Assembly: GCA_947462335.1 (NCBI GenBank)
Contig: OX381721.1
Coordinates: forward strand, 9,734,001 to 9,798,000
DNA from: Harmothoe impar
Taxonomy: Eukaryota > Annelida > Polychaeta > Phyllodocida > Polynoidae
Length of the DNA: 64,000 nt
Reading direction: 5' to 3'
Below, piece by piece: positions 12,001-23,653 of this stretch. The stretch's first letter is position 1; each line of letters opens with the position of its first letter. The position numbers and the translations under genes were made by a program. Below the pieces are notes generated by a model. It did not search any database. It had not been told where the DNA came from and saw nothing but the letters and a program-made list of their open reading frames with translations.

Positions 12001-13316
12001 ATACTGCAATAATATAAGATTACAGATACAGACAGGAGGAAAAGGGTAAAGACGTTCATCTCCAAATGATTCCTGAGATTCATCATTATCAAATACTTAT
12101 CAAACCTTATCACTATGACTATCTGATTTCCATCCTTTATCATTATGTGAATAAATCCATGCACTTTTTAGAACATCTTTCCATCAGCTTTGTATGCAGA
12201 GGGCAGATACACAGCCACCCCATATATCCTGCCATTTTGCTTCAGGGGAGGAGGTAGACCAGGAGCAAAGATATCATTTGTATCTGAAAATTACAGTATC
12301 ACTTTCAGGGCTAAAGTGGCACTTTTTGCAGTCTATTCAATTTGTAGTTGTTTGTTGCCCGTAGCAGGCTGCCTGCGAGCTACTGCACCTTATCACTTAC
12401 TGTGGGGGAGGCCGGCACTGTAATGGGATCATCAGCGGCACATAAATGGCCAATTATGATGAGTATATTGCACTTATTGCTGTGTGAGAGTGACAGGGGG
12501 CTGGCGGGGTGGGGAGGAGGCCTACAGGTGGGGAGGGTGGCTGCGGACACCTGTGGAGGCAGGGGAGGCTTGTAGACAGATGGGGCTGTGTCCTTGTCCT
12601 GACAAGCTCCCCTCAGGGGAGACTTGTGGGTCGCCCCCTGTCTTTGTCAGGTTTGTGCTACACACACACACACCCTACCCCTTTCTGCTGCTCCTCACAA
12701 GGGACTGGTCATTTTTTATAAACGGGGAAGGATTTGGGGGGGGGGGGTAACATTTCACACCTTTCACATCTTATCGCATTGTGATCGATTCACGCCATTC
12801 CCTAAAATAATATTTCTTTGATTAGAGGATGGAGTGGGCCTCTAGATACACCATTTTGTCAGCAGCCATCGCCATCCAGGCGACTAGAATCTGCCCCTCC
12901 CTCAGATCTCCCCTCCGACACCCCTCCCACACACATAATAATACTGTCATACCAATAATGGTCCTTCCCAAACCTACCCCTTCAGATACAGCTACCCCTC
13001 ACACTCTCACCCTCTCACCAATTATGATTAAAACAAACTGTCATTTCCTCATTACAATGCCCCCAGTTCCCCCTGGGCATTGCTACATGATCCAGTCAGT
13101 CCCTGGAGGCAATGTTAATAGAACCCCTCTTTGATGCCAACATGATCCCTTTACCCCACCCCCTCCCACTCACACCTCCCCACCCCAGAACTTCTGTTTG
13201 CCACCCCACCCAACACTAGCCCCTGTGCACGTCCCCCGAGGCCATTGTTTTGACATGAGCGGCGCGCGATGTTCATTTCCGATTACATTACGCTTGGTTT
13301 AGTGTAGAATTAATGG
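9007..13316. other. non-coding, mixed composition
   Basis: No gene is recognised. It holds a degraded TTAACCCTTT-family copy at about 10575-10725 (GTTGCATCATATCGAC core, ending in a TTAA), poly-C tracts near 11178 and 11432, a short palindrome ACAAGCTCCCCT/AGGGGAGACTTGT at about 12603-12628, and a poly-G run near 12737. Open frames here lack domain or codon signals. Confidence 0.35.
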
Positions 13317-13330
13317 CCGGCAGGGGGCGG
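13317..13330 (+). promoter_or_regulatory. CTCF-like motif
   Basis: Reads CCGGCAGGGGGCGG, a good CTCF core in the plus orientation. Confidence 0.4.
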
Positions 13331-13796
13331 AGGGTTAGCAACCTCCCTCATTGCCTTCCCCTCAGGCTGTGGTGAGTACGGCTTGAAATCTGTGTAAATA
13401 ACCAGGTCTTTACGATCCCTATACATATAAATTGACATGCATACATGTTACCATTCCACTTCAAGCTTAGATCTTACATTACAATTGCGTCACAAGAGGA
13501 GCTGACTTCTGACGGGAAATATTGAGAACAATGTTATATCAAAGCAACAGATGACCATGCATGATCAATTTGAATGGATTATATGGACATCTTGAGGAAA
13601 ATGTCATTTGCTGTCGATATTCATGATTGAGACGAGACTGCTTCTTTGAAATTGTGGCCCAATGTGTGGGGTATAATGTAGAAGTCCATCATGTCAGTGG
13701 CTGACTAATAAACATGCTATTCTGTATGGTCATGCATTTAGGACGCTCTTTAGGACAGACCCTACCCTGTGTATTAGCACCATGACGGTTCAGCCT

Positions 13797-14810
13797 AACT
13801 TGGACACCCACGCTACTGATAGGCCGTAGTACCGCAAGGGTACACTGAGTTAGGTTGATTGATTGATTAATTTATTGTGCGATCGTTCCGTGATAGAACG
13901 TTTTTCTTCGCACACGCTGATGCCTCACAATTGCAGATAGGGTTCATCATGCGCTGCTTAACAATTTGGATTCTTGAGATGAAAATGTATAAATATAGCA
14001 AATAATGTATAAGAGTAAATGGCAATTTATGTACAGAGGTAGGCGAAGTTAGGTAGCGGAAACAGTCACAGAATGATACATGTAAGTTACATACGGGGCA
14101 ATGTTAGAGGCATAGACTCAATTTTGGTTCTAAACGCTTCTTTGGTGTCAATTTTCTGCACCTCTTTAGATAAAGTGTCCCAGAGAGTCACCCCTCTGTA
14201 ATAAGGGGATTTTTGATAAAAACTAGTTTTTGCCCTCCTTTTCCTAAACCGAATTTTAAGATCTCCTCGAGTGCGTACATTAAACTGTTCAATGGCTTCT
14301 CCTCCATGCCCCTTTTTCCACATAATCATTAGGAGCTGTACCTTACGTCGCCTCTCCAATAGGTCCATACCCGATTCAGTATGTGGGTAGTCAATGCTGA
14401 CTCCTCTGACACCAGTGCGTAGGCAAATACGAAGAGCATGGTTCTGCCTTCTCTGCAGCTTCAACAGCTCACCGACATGGGCGCTCCCAGTGTAAAATGA
14501 ACAGTATTCTAGTGTGGGCGCGATCATAACCTTATATATTTGAATGCTTATTTTCTTAGACATATTTTTACGCAATTTACTCAGCTTATAAATTTTATTT
14601 CCTAGACTTTTTTTTACTTTGTTAATTTGGGGGGTTAGGCTTAACTTTTGGTCTAGTTCGACACCCAGGTATGGGTAAGAGATGCAGGTTGGTAGAATAC
14701 TGTTATTTAGCGATATGGAGGGCTCACCAATATCTTTGACCTTACTGTCAGAGCCGAAAAACATACACATGCTCTTCTGGGTATTAACTGTCATGCCATT
14801 CAATAGGCAA
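13797..14810 (-). mobile_element. 5'-truncated non-LTR retrotransposon (LINE)
   Basis: A minus-strand frame ending at 14087 encodes the C-terminal part of a LINE reverse transcriptase. It has the thumb-region signature NGMTVNTQKSMCMFFG, then YLGVELDQKL, then the basic tail region typical of Jockey/CR1-like elements (for example RRQNHALRICL and SPYYRG..LW). The catalytic palm (FADD-type motif) is missing, as expected of 5' truncation. Homology starts abruptly at about 14810. The 10-mer GGTTCAGCCT occurs at 14811-14820 and again at 13787-13796, consistent with a target-site duplication bounding the insertion. A short TTGA/GATT tandem (13855-13870) lies near the 3' end. The frame extends upstream through host DNA to 14941, so those first 44 codons are not element sequence. 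The family placement is inference. The copy looks fairly young because about 240 codons remain open. Confidence 0.75.
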
Positions 14811-15009
14811 GGTTCAGCCTTGCAGTGGTGCCCTTTAATCGTCGAGTGTCGCAGTGTATGTGGCCCGTCACAGACAACAGGCCAAAAGTCAATCGCGTCA
14901 TTGTGCGCCTGCGCACTGGTCCTCATGCAAATTAGGGTCACGTGTCAACATTAATCTGTTAATTAGTATGCCAGCAGAGTAGCTGCAAAGACACTTAATC
15001 ACTTGGAGT

Positions 15010-15120
15010 TGTGTGAGTAGGGAAGGGGGAGAGACCAGAGGGAAGGGGGAGGGAGGGTGCAGAGGGGAGAAGGAGGAGAGGGAGGAGAGGGAGGGCGAGG
15101 AGGGAATGGCAGGGGGAGGA
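15010..15120. repeat. GA-rich low-complexity tract
   Basis: Dense purine run built of GGGA/GGAGA words. Open frames on it are spurious. Confidence 0.85.
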
Positions 15121-16079
15121 GGGAGTGCAATAATAGGCGAGAAGAAACAACCGACAAAAGAGGCTACGTTCGCGCCCTCAGCAGATAACAAACAGTGGCG
15201 GTTATTTAGGCCTTATCTCTGTTTGATGCCTGTATTGTGAATTATGCCATCAGTGAATAGCTTCTATACACCCCCTCCAAACACACACACACACACACAC
15301 ATGCTCCCATATCACGTCCTACCATCCATTCATACACAATGACGTTAATTGTTCACACATGACGTCACTTTGACGACGGATGGCCGCATCGCGTTTTCAA
15401 TCCAATTTCAAAACAGATGTTGTGATTTCTCGCCTCCATCCACCCCACCCCACCTCCATTCCTCACCAAATCACCCCAGGCCCTACAGGCAACGTGACTT
15501 CCCTCTGAGGGTGTCCAAGTCATTGTCCAACACTGACTTCAATTATGATTTAGACGTGTTATTACATGTAGCTAATTTTCTGTCAATGCGTTGATGAACA
15601 GCTGGCCCTACATGATGGGCGAGGGCCACACGGAGTGTAGTCTGTAATAGGGAGGGGACCCCAATGCTTGTATAGCCAAACTCAAAAGTCCAATCGTGTT
15701 ATTCTAGGAGTTGCTTGTGCTTGAATAATGTGAAGGAATATGCAGGGGTAATGGGGATGTGCTAGAGGGACACACCGCGTCCCTTTGGACGCGTTGCGAG
15801 GGCGCTATCATGAAACACTGGTGGAGAACCGAGAGTGTAATTTTGAGGGCAAGGACAAGGGGCTCATGTCTATCTACAATGTAGCAATCTTAATCCTTTC
15901 AAGGTGGACTGCATAATCCGGATCGGTATCAGTATCACAGTATCAGCATCACTGAGCCACTGAGAGAGCATCTAAGAAGCCACAGAGCTGTGAAATATCA
16001 TTGAAAAGAAAGAGAAAAAAAAATCAGATGAAAAGGGCAAAACTTGCAGAGATTGACTTCTCTGTCTATCACGCCTCTC

Positions 16080-16330
16080 TATCGGCCTACCTGCCACCTC
16101 GTCCCGCGGCCTCCCCGCACACCGCCCCCGGCTCCCAATCAGCCTATTACCCGGTAAGGGGGCGGTGGGCGGCCGGGAACCTCCGGTTAACCCGGGCGCG
16201 CATAAACGGCGCTTTACAAAACGGCCGTCAACGTTATCGTCCATAGCCGCGGGCGCTGCTCGTTGACGGGCAGGCGGCGGGGCGCGCCGACGTCAGTCTC
16301 GTGTGACAGCCGCACGTCCCTAGCGCCCCA
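16080..16330. promoter_or_regulatory. CpG-rich island with CCAAT and CATAAAC words
   Basis: A compact CpG-rich block with a CCAAT box (about 16136), the posterior-Hox-like word GCATAAAC (about 16200) and a CGACGTCAG CRE-like word (about 16287), in otherwise AT-rich DNA. No coding exon is evident. A promoter or an orphan regulatory island are both possible. Confidence 0.4.
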
Positions 16331-17459
16331 TTGTAGGGGTGGAGATACACACTGTAGCTACTGCCAGTGGGGGGATTGTATGGGCTGTAGGAGTAGTATA
16401 GGGACGACCACTACTGACTTCTTTGTCTACACTGAAGTGATATAGACTTTCCATTTATCCAATCTCTGAATCTTATTCATAGTCAATCTAGCTCCCCTCT
16501 CCTCCTGCCCTGATACTCCATTGCTATATTTGAGAGGGGGTGGGGGTGGAAAGTTCTCCCTTTCCTGAAGCCAGCTGTCCTCCCTCTTCAACTCCCCTTT
16601 TCTACCCTTGCTTCAGACCCTTTGGCATTGCCTGCCCTTCTCTGGCTCCCTTCTCTTTTGACACATTTCACTCCACTGTTCACCCCTTCAACAACTTCAA
16701 CAAGGCTTCCCTTCTCTCAATTTCTCAATTAACTTAAATATAGTGTGCTTGTATTAAATTGACTTTGCCAGGGGGCAAGACAGCTGTAGGGAAGGATGGA
16801 GGGTTGTACCGGTCCTTCCCAATGTTTGACCAAGGCTAGGATAATACCTAGGGGTCAAATGCATAATCCAGCGGGCATAGAGCGTTGATAACTGGTTGAT
16901 CAACTAAAATATCCCATCAGTATACATTTTAGCAACTACACCCTTTATAAATGTACCATCAATAATTATTGTTCTCATATTCCCTGTCTCCATACATATG
17001 TGTCCCTTCGAACCTTCCTACCTCGACTCTTCACCTCACACGTCCTGACACTAAAGCCTCATGAACCCAGCCCTCCCTGTCCTCGGCAAAGGCAGCTCCC
17101 CATCCCCGCCCTCTCAGATACGTTTCAATTCGCACCCCTCACGCAGTCCGGGCTCCCTCGGTATGTCTTGGGTTAAGTTTCATTTGCCAATATACAAGTA
17201 AAAATGTCAACTCGTTTCTAACTCCATCAAAAGCCACTAAAACCCGATACAGCTCTCTTGCTCTCTTCGTGTGATGTTTGTTGACGATCCGATCCCGCCT
17301 TAAACAGTGCTTGACGACTACAAAGACTGGGGTGACAACACACTGAGAGTGGGGTTGGGAGGGTGGAGGGGGTCCAGAGAAGGACCTTGTGGGACACCGA
17401 CGACGCAACCAGTCACCAGTGTACTGGTGGGAGTGAAAATACACGTATATATATCTATA

Positions 17460-18332
17460 CACAGAGAGAAGGAAGGGAGTCAAAAAGGGAGTCCAGGTCT
17501 TGCTTTCAGAATGACTCCCTTTTTGACTGAAAGGGAGTCAGCACTTTAGAAAGAGAGTCACTGTGACTCCCTTAAGGGAGTCCACGTCCTTGCTTTCAAA
17601 ATGACTCCCTTTTAGTTAAAGGGAGTCCACCTCAACATTGACTCTCTTTGTAAAGGGAGTCTAGCTTATATTTGACTCCCTTTATGAAGGGAGTTGTACA
17701 TCAATTACAATGATAATGTGCAGTCTCCTTTGCTCTATACAACATGCCTAATGGCTGTTACCAGAGCTCATCTTTCCACACTATATTATTGCAAGGTCTA
17801 GGAGGGATATTTATTCAAGATCCCTCAATGCACACTAGTCAATATGAATGAACATCTGAATTGCCATGGATTTAACTTTTTTGTACTCCCACAAACTGGG
17901 TGTCTATGAAAGGTCATATACCTCAACTATCATAGTTATGCTAGTATTATGAACCAACTCTTAATCACTTTATCAAATTAGGAGCTGACACTAGATATTC
18001 ATGCTGCAACTATTCATAGTAAGAATGATTATGAATATTCATGAGTTTAGATAGATAGAGAGATATTAGCCTCCAGATTATTACTCCTTTGAGTATAGTG
18101 CTACCACCTAGCAGGACATGTCAGAACCAACTGTTGTTGACTCCCTTCCTATATGCCCAGACTCCCTTTGCCCCTTAAGAGTCCAACTAAGGTTGACTCC
18201 CTTTTAAAACAGAGTCAGGAGAGATGTGATTTGATCAAAGGGAGTCAGTTGGTTCTGACTCTCTTCTAAAGGGAGTCCAGGTCAGCTAGACTCGGTTCTG
18301 ACTCCGAAATGACTCCCTTCCTTTTCTCTGTG
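17460..18332. mobile_element. 873-bp TA-flanked non-autonomous transposon with GGGAGTC arrays
   Basis: The ends are inverted repeats. The left reads CACAGAGAGAAGGAAGGGAG and the right, reverse complemented, CACAGAGAAAAGGAAGGGAG. Both are flanked by TA (17458-17459 and 18333-18334), a Tc1/mariner-type target duplication. Inside each end is an array of the 7-mer GGGAGTC in both orientations, about sixteen exact copies in all: roughly ten in 17474-17700 and six in 18140-18320. The central 400 bp is AT-rich and unique, and includes a CTCF-like word on the minus strand at 18101-18114 (CTGCTAGGTGGTAG). No transposase frame is present. The repeated 7-mers look like subterminal binding sites for a transposase, which is inference. 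Confidence 0.8.
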
Positions 18333-18776
18333 TAGCAAAGGAGACTGTATTCTCTATATTTTCGGGTATCATATTGGAAAGTTCTGCACTTCTTCCAAAT
18401 TGGCATATATGAATGGAGTCATATTAGAGGCTTGCACAGGCTTGGAAATATCGAAGTAAATATGGACCTAAATTTGATTACCATAGGGATTAAGATGCTC
18501 AGATCAGATGTCACTAACATTCCTTTACAGCAAAGGGTTCATGGCCACTGAACGTTTAGCGTGTTTACATTATAAACCACTCAATTTGACTCATCTATAC
18601 ATTCACATATTTCTATGGAAGCCATGTGGAAATGTGACAAAAAAATCCACCAAAGCTATGGGATCATCTTACACATGAATAGACCCTCATCTGTCATATA
18701 TATGTGTACACATATAAGGACATTTCTTTCTGTGACGAAGCTTTCCTCCTGTGTGGTATACTCCACTCCCCTACGC
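18333..18776. other. non-coding
   Basis: AT-rich unique DNA. Nothing recognised. Confidence 0.35.
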
Positions 18777-19002
18777 TTAACCATATAGGGGCAGCATATT
18801 ATTACATTGTATGTACTATGCTCTTCCACCGTCAGATACATGAATGCAGCGCTGGCGAGTAACTCACCGGTGCGGCATTTATGCATCATGGCGATCCTAA
18901 GGGCTTGGCACCAAAGGCACTGCTGGCGAGTTATTCACTGGCGTTATGTTGGTGCATCATAGCGATAAGACCTTACGGCTCACGCTGTCTCCAAAGGGTT
19001 AA
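18777..19002. mobile_element. TTAACCCTTT-family MITE, copy D
   Basis: Bounded by TTAA (18777-18780) and TTAA (18999-19002). The right end reads CCAAAGGGTTAA. The inner parts repeat CTGGCGAGT and GTGCATCAT..CGAT, shared with the other copies. Non-coding. Confidence 0.65.
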
Positions 19003-22000
19003 CTGGGCTCACACTCTTTTAACACTCCCTGTTCCCCATAGAACGGCTGCTGACAAATACAACGATTTCTTAATTCGCGCCCGGAGGATCAAAGAGTTGG
19101 TCCATGATAAGGGGACGTGTCTGAATCAAAGGCTAACCTCCCCCCTCCCCTTTCCTAACCTATAACGTTGGCCATGGACACGTGTTGTACCCACTGGAGG
19201 ACATAGAGAGTAGAGTGGTGTCTCTTTTCACACCTTTCACACCGCCAGTTGCCCTGCTCATCAAGTGCAACTCTGCTGTAGGTCTTTGATGTCTCCACCC
19301 CCTGCCGACACACTGTCAGCGACTCTATCGGGCCCTGTTGGCCCCACACCGTCAGGGTGTAGGGTTGGGGGACATGCGGAGACGTGTGTTGGTTTGGTGG
19401 ATGGCGGAGATTGAGGCAGGAGTATATGGATGGGGTTAGCTCGCTGTGAGGCGTTCACCCGGGGAGAACTCTTGGTGGGCGGAGGCGACTGCTGATGAGA
19501 ATGTCGTGGTCGCCCCCGCAATGTTTTCAGGTCCCAAGAAGAAGTGAGCTGAGTCCGATTATAATGTCCTGCTTAGAACTATGCTTTCTCCTTATTCCCC
19601 CCCTCGATGCAGTGCTTCTGATTCTCTTGGTGTTCTTTCCATGTGTTCCCTGGTTATGCATGCCTCTACGTCTGAGTCTGAGTCTCTGTCTCTCAATCTC
19701 TCCATTCTGTTCAGAATGCCAATCTCCCTCTCTCTGCCAATCTCTCCCTCTGTCTCTCCCTCTGTCTTCTCTCGCTATGTGTCTCCTCTCTGCCCCCCCC
19801 CCACCATTATTCTCCTCTCTCTGAAATGCTTCTCCCTCTCCCCACATTCCCTCTCCCCCTCACTGTATCAGCCTCACACAGACACAGATCTGTAGATTAT
19901 TTACGACCCTCTACAACAGCACGTGCAGCTTACCTCCATAAATCCACGCACGTCACACACCCAGAGACACAGACCTCTCCCCACCCCACCCTGCAGCCAA
20001 CCATCCCACTCACAGTAGGTTTTATATAACATGTTTTATACAACAATGTGTTCCCTGCACTGCAGTGCACCCCAGATGCATTCCCTTCTTCCTATCCCAC
20101 CCCACCCGTCCAGACGTCTTTTTCTCTGACCCCTTAAATCATCTTGATCTCCCATCTTTCACGTGTGCCCCACTGCTGGTGGAAATCTGGTGCAATTGTG
20201 TACGTCTCTGCGACGACCGACTGTTCTGCTGTCGGCGTTCTTTGAAGTGTGCTTTGTTTTTATCTGCATCATCTGTGTTACGCCGTCGCTATCAGTAGTA
20301 GTCGGTGAAAAATGATGACAAGCTTTCCATGTATACCCATAGTATGTCTGTGATAGCACAAGGGCATGTCAGGCATGTGGTACACTGATTTCTGTCATTT
20401 CTTTGTGTTGAATAAGTATTTCTGTTCGAAATAGGCGTCCACTGGAGAAGACAATTCAATCTCAGATTATTTTTCACACTAGAATCATGGTAGCTAAGTA
20501 TGATTACCGTATAGACCTATTAAACAGAGCGGTGGGTAATCCAAATGATGATTTAAAAAAATATCAAAATGTAATAAATGTCGAATGTTCTACATAAACC
20601 ACGTTTAGTACCAGTGTACATGGCTGTCACAGCTTCTTTTAATAGAGATAGAGACAATTGTGACATGCGTTGACACATACATGACAATATGTCTTCACTG
20701 TAGGTCTACACACTTCAGACATGTTTTGGCAGATATGCTGCTGGTATTCACCCTTTATCACCCTAGATACTAGAGATAGTTACTGATCTTCACAGGATCT
20801 AGTCCTTATATCTATTTTTTATATTTTATTAATATTTCCACAACAACATATCTCTATAATCACCAGACCTTCAAGTAGGGAGTACATTTTATCATGTGCT
20901 CCCTGTCACATTGAGATCTTCATACTACATGAAATGTATCTTTGAATAGTTAAAGGCTATCCCCTTTTCTATACCTCCCCTCACATCCCTAACATTAAGT
21001 ATCTCCCCTCCCCTCCCCTATCCAACCTTTACCATCCTCCAGCCTTACCCCTCCCGCCCCCTGCACAGGGATCCCATAGCCTCTCACCGCTCTCACACCT
21101 TGGGATTGCTACAAATTGCAGGGTAGGGTTGGACCCCAGAGGGACCCCCTGTTCACGGTGGCTGACAGGGAGTTGGCTCTAGTAGAAGGGTGGTATAGGG
21201 CTGGGGGACGGGCACGACATGGGCATGGCTTGGGGAAGGGGTGTAGGGGCCAAAGAGGGCACTAGAGACACGATACATGTGTCAACGGATATGGGCTGGG
21301 AGTGAGAGAGGGGAGGAATAAAATGGGTAATGTGGAGTTGGTGGTTGGGGGGGGGGGGGGTAAAAAGGTGAGAAGTATAGTGTGTATGTTGGATGGTGGT
21401 ACACATTATTTTTCGAATGCTTATACAGGTAGATGTGAAAATCCTTAAAGTTTGGATAATCAACAAATAGTTATACACCTATTCACTTATCTATAGTGCC
21501 TTATACTCAATGTGGTTAATATAAATACAAATATCAAATGCAATTCAAGCACGAATAAATATATGATATAGACATAGTCTGTACATACAAGCTATGCATG
21601 CCAGTAAGGTAAATCATCAACAGGTCCCTTTGAAGATCAGGGAAGGGACAGTTCACAAATAGAGCAATAAAACAGAACACATAATTAATGTCCATCTGTT
21701 AGGACGGACACAATGCAGATGGTATCTCCTGTACCATTCAGTATACCCTCAACTTTCAACCCTTTTGAAGCAACTCTTATCGGACATGGTACACGCTCTC
21801 CCACACACCCATAGTTCACCCCCTCCCAACCTCCCCTCAGTATTTCACTTTTCACCCCCCCCCCCCTCCCCATACACCCATCCCAGTTCGGAGGGACCCT
21901 CACGCGCGACCCGCGTTACTGAAAGGGCCGCCAGTCTCGTGCGTGTTCTCGCCGTCGACGAGACCGGAAGTGGATGTCCAGAGCGTTGCACGGTGGGAGG

Positions 22001-22004
22001 CGGG
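19003..22004. other. non-coding, partly low complexity
   Basis: Contains a CT-rich tract (19671-19870, listed separately), poly-G near 21349 and poly-C near 21857. An ACCGGAAGTGG ETS-type word sits near 21962 in a small CpG-rich patch. Open frames on both strands of 19490-19900 are products of CT/GA simple sequence. No gene recognised. Confidence 0.35.
19671..19870. repeat. CT-rich low-complexity tract
   Basis: Built of TCTC/CTGTCTC words over about 200 bp. Confidence 0.85.
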
Positions 22005-22487
22005 CCCGGGGGGGGCACTGACTCTTTGATGCTGACTACCCACTGCCGCCCTACAGCCCCCCTTTTTTACACTCAGAAGTTCTGGCAGTGTTCTGACCGC
22101 CCCTCCTTTTCAAGTAAAGGGAAAATGTGCATATTGACCGCCCCCTATTATGGAGAAAGTGAGGTTTAAGGTCCAGACAGAGCAATGGCAAACTCACCAA
22201 TTAAAACTGCAAACTTACCAATTAGCACTGCAAGCTTAACAATTCACCCTTTCTCACAATCAGACATGGTTTGGTGATCAATTAGTGCTGTATAAGCTCA
22301 AGAAATCATCATCCAGAAAACCTTATGCCCTAATTCCCAATGGGATTAGTGGTGACCGCCCTTCCCTTTTAACCTGGGAGTGGAGTGACCGCCCCTCCTT
22401 TTGAGCCCTACTGACATTCGACCGTCACCGCTCCGGAGAGTCATGCTGCAGTGGGTACCCAAATCATACCTCAGTGCCCCCCCCGGG
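22005..22487. mobile_element. GC-tipped MITE family, copy 1 (8-bp TSD)
   Basis: Inverted ends: left CCCGGGGGGGGCACTGACTC, and the right reverse complement also begins CCCGGGGGGGGCACTGA, followed in both by TACCCACTGC. The flanking 8-mer GAGGCGGG is present on both sides (21997-22004 and 22488-22495). The interior has scattered ACCGCCCCY words. There is no coding capacity. Two more copies are at 42934 and 47081. Confidence 0.85.
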
Positions 22488-22534
22488 GAGGCGGGGTACT
22501 TTGGTGTATGAGAAGGGTGGACTAGATGTGTGGG

Positions 22535-22573
22535 TACTGGTGTGTGTGTGTGTGTGTGGGGGGGGGGGGGGGT
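22535..22573. repeat. (GT)n followed by poly-G
   Basis: A GT microsatellite runs directly into a G homopolymer of about 15. The length is probably uncertain. Confidence 0.85.
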
Positions 22574-23455
22574 TGTGATGGTGGTGTGAGAGGGCCAACA
22601 ACACCGTCTTACCAGTACCCCACCAGCAGGCAATGTAGGGCTGACATGCCACCACAGCCAGCTTCTATTACAGAAGCCATGTCTACAGCTTTTGAAGTCT
22701 GCAAAGTCAAACCTGCCGCCATATTGTAGTATGTGTATATAGCCTCTATACCCTGACCTGAGGAACCTTCAAAAATAAAAGAAGCACATGGGTAGTCTAG
22801 TTGGAGTGGACAGGTCATGCATTAGCCACCACCATTGACCAGTTCAATGAAGTACATTTTATGGTACACTAGCTGAAGCCACATATCTTTGGTGCTGTTG
22901 GGACGCTTTTAAATCTCAGCATTAAATTTAGATTTAAGCCCCCCTCAACAGCCAACCGATAGTACCGATCATAGTGCATGCATTTACATCCAGAGACTCA
23001 TCCGTGCACTGGATGCATCTCGATAAATGCCATACCCTAGCATGCTTCCAGTAATATAACCACCACAGAAACAATCAGGGACCATGAACACCTCCCAATC
23101 AAAGCAATGAAACCTGTACCTAAAGATAAGGACTGATAAGGCCACAATAAGCGTGTCCATACTTCACGGAGGGTGTGTTTTAGAAGTTTGTCACGTTGAG
23201 GCGTACTTCACACACAACAGCAGGGACGGTGAGATCAGATAGGGCCGTGTTCTGTGGCTGCACCTGGTCAATGACTGGGGCAAATTGTCGTCTGCTATAA
23301 CCTATGATTCCCCATTCATCCGCCAGGTAGACCTGGTGCTATGTATGGTCTGGATTGGACCACAGCCATCTTGCAGCTGATTCCCTAGACCCATGGATCT
23401 GTCACTATGACCGTCACCATGTCTGCCATGATGCTTTGAAGTCCTGGCTAGTTCC

Positions 23456-23653
23456 ATGCAGGTTTTATATGCAAGATTGGCACCAGTGATAATCGATATG
23501 GCTGTGTCACCACCTGGACCTCTACCTACAGTTGTGGAGGGGGACAGACCTGGACTAACTGGTAGAACACGTGTACGGCCGTCTGGTACAGAACAGGCGG
23601 TGATCAAAGCAGATACTGTCGGCAGCCGCCAGATAGGGGCAGGGAGGGGCTAA
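23456..23653 (+). pseudogene. possible relic of a phosphoacetylglucosamine mutase-like exon
   Basis: A + frame contains AVSPPG (residues 16-21) and RTRVRPSGTE (residues 37-46), followed by AV and KADT. The phosphate-binding loop of the alpha-D-phosphohexomutases, especially the eukaryotic PGM3/AGM1 branch, has the form FVRPSGTE with an AVTPPG-like segment upstream. The match is short, the spacing is only roughly right, and the catalytic serine, metal-binding and sugar-binding loops are absent. If real it is a decayed fragment rather than a working gene, since no splice sites frame a proper exon. Chance similarity cannot be excluded, although an exact seven-residue VRPSGTE match is unlikely by chance. 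The long antisense frame at 23302-23607 is taken as its shadow. Confidence 0.25.

Larger units (their letters stand above)
14950..17459. other. non-coding with GA-rich tract, (CA)n and a CpG island
   Basis: Holds a GA-rich tract (15010-15120), a short CA microsatellite (15279-15301) and a CpG-rich island (16080-16330, listed separately). The rest is unique DNA in which I see no gene. Confidence 0.4.

Noticed and set aside
18881..19165. Frame with NDFLIRARRIKELVHDK
   Set aside because: The first half is inside a TTAACCCTTT-family MITE and no good donor follows the second half; coding potential not supported.
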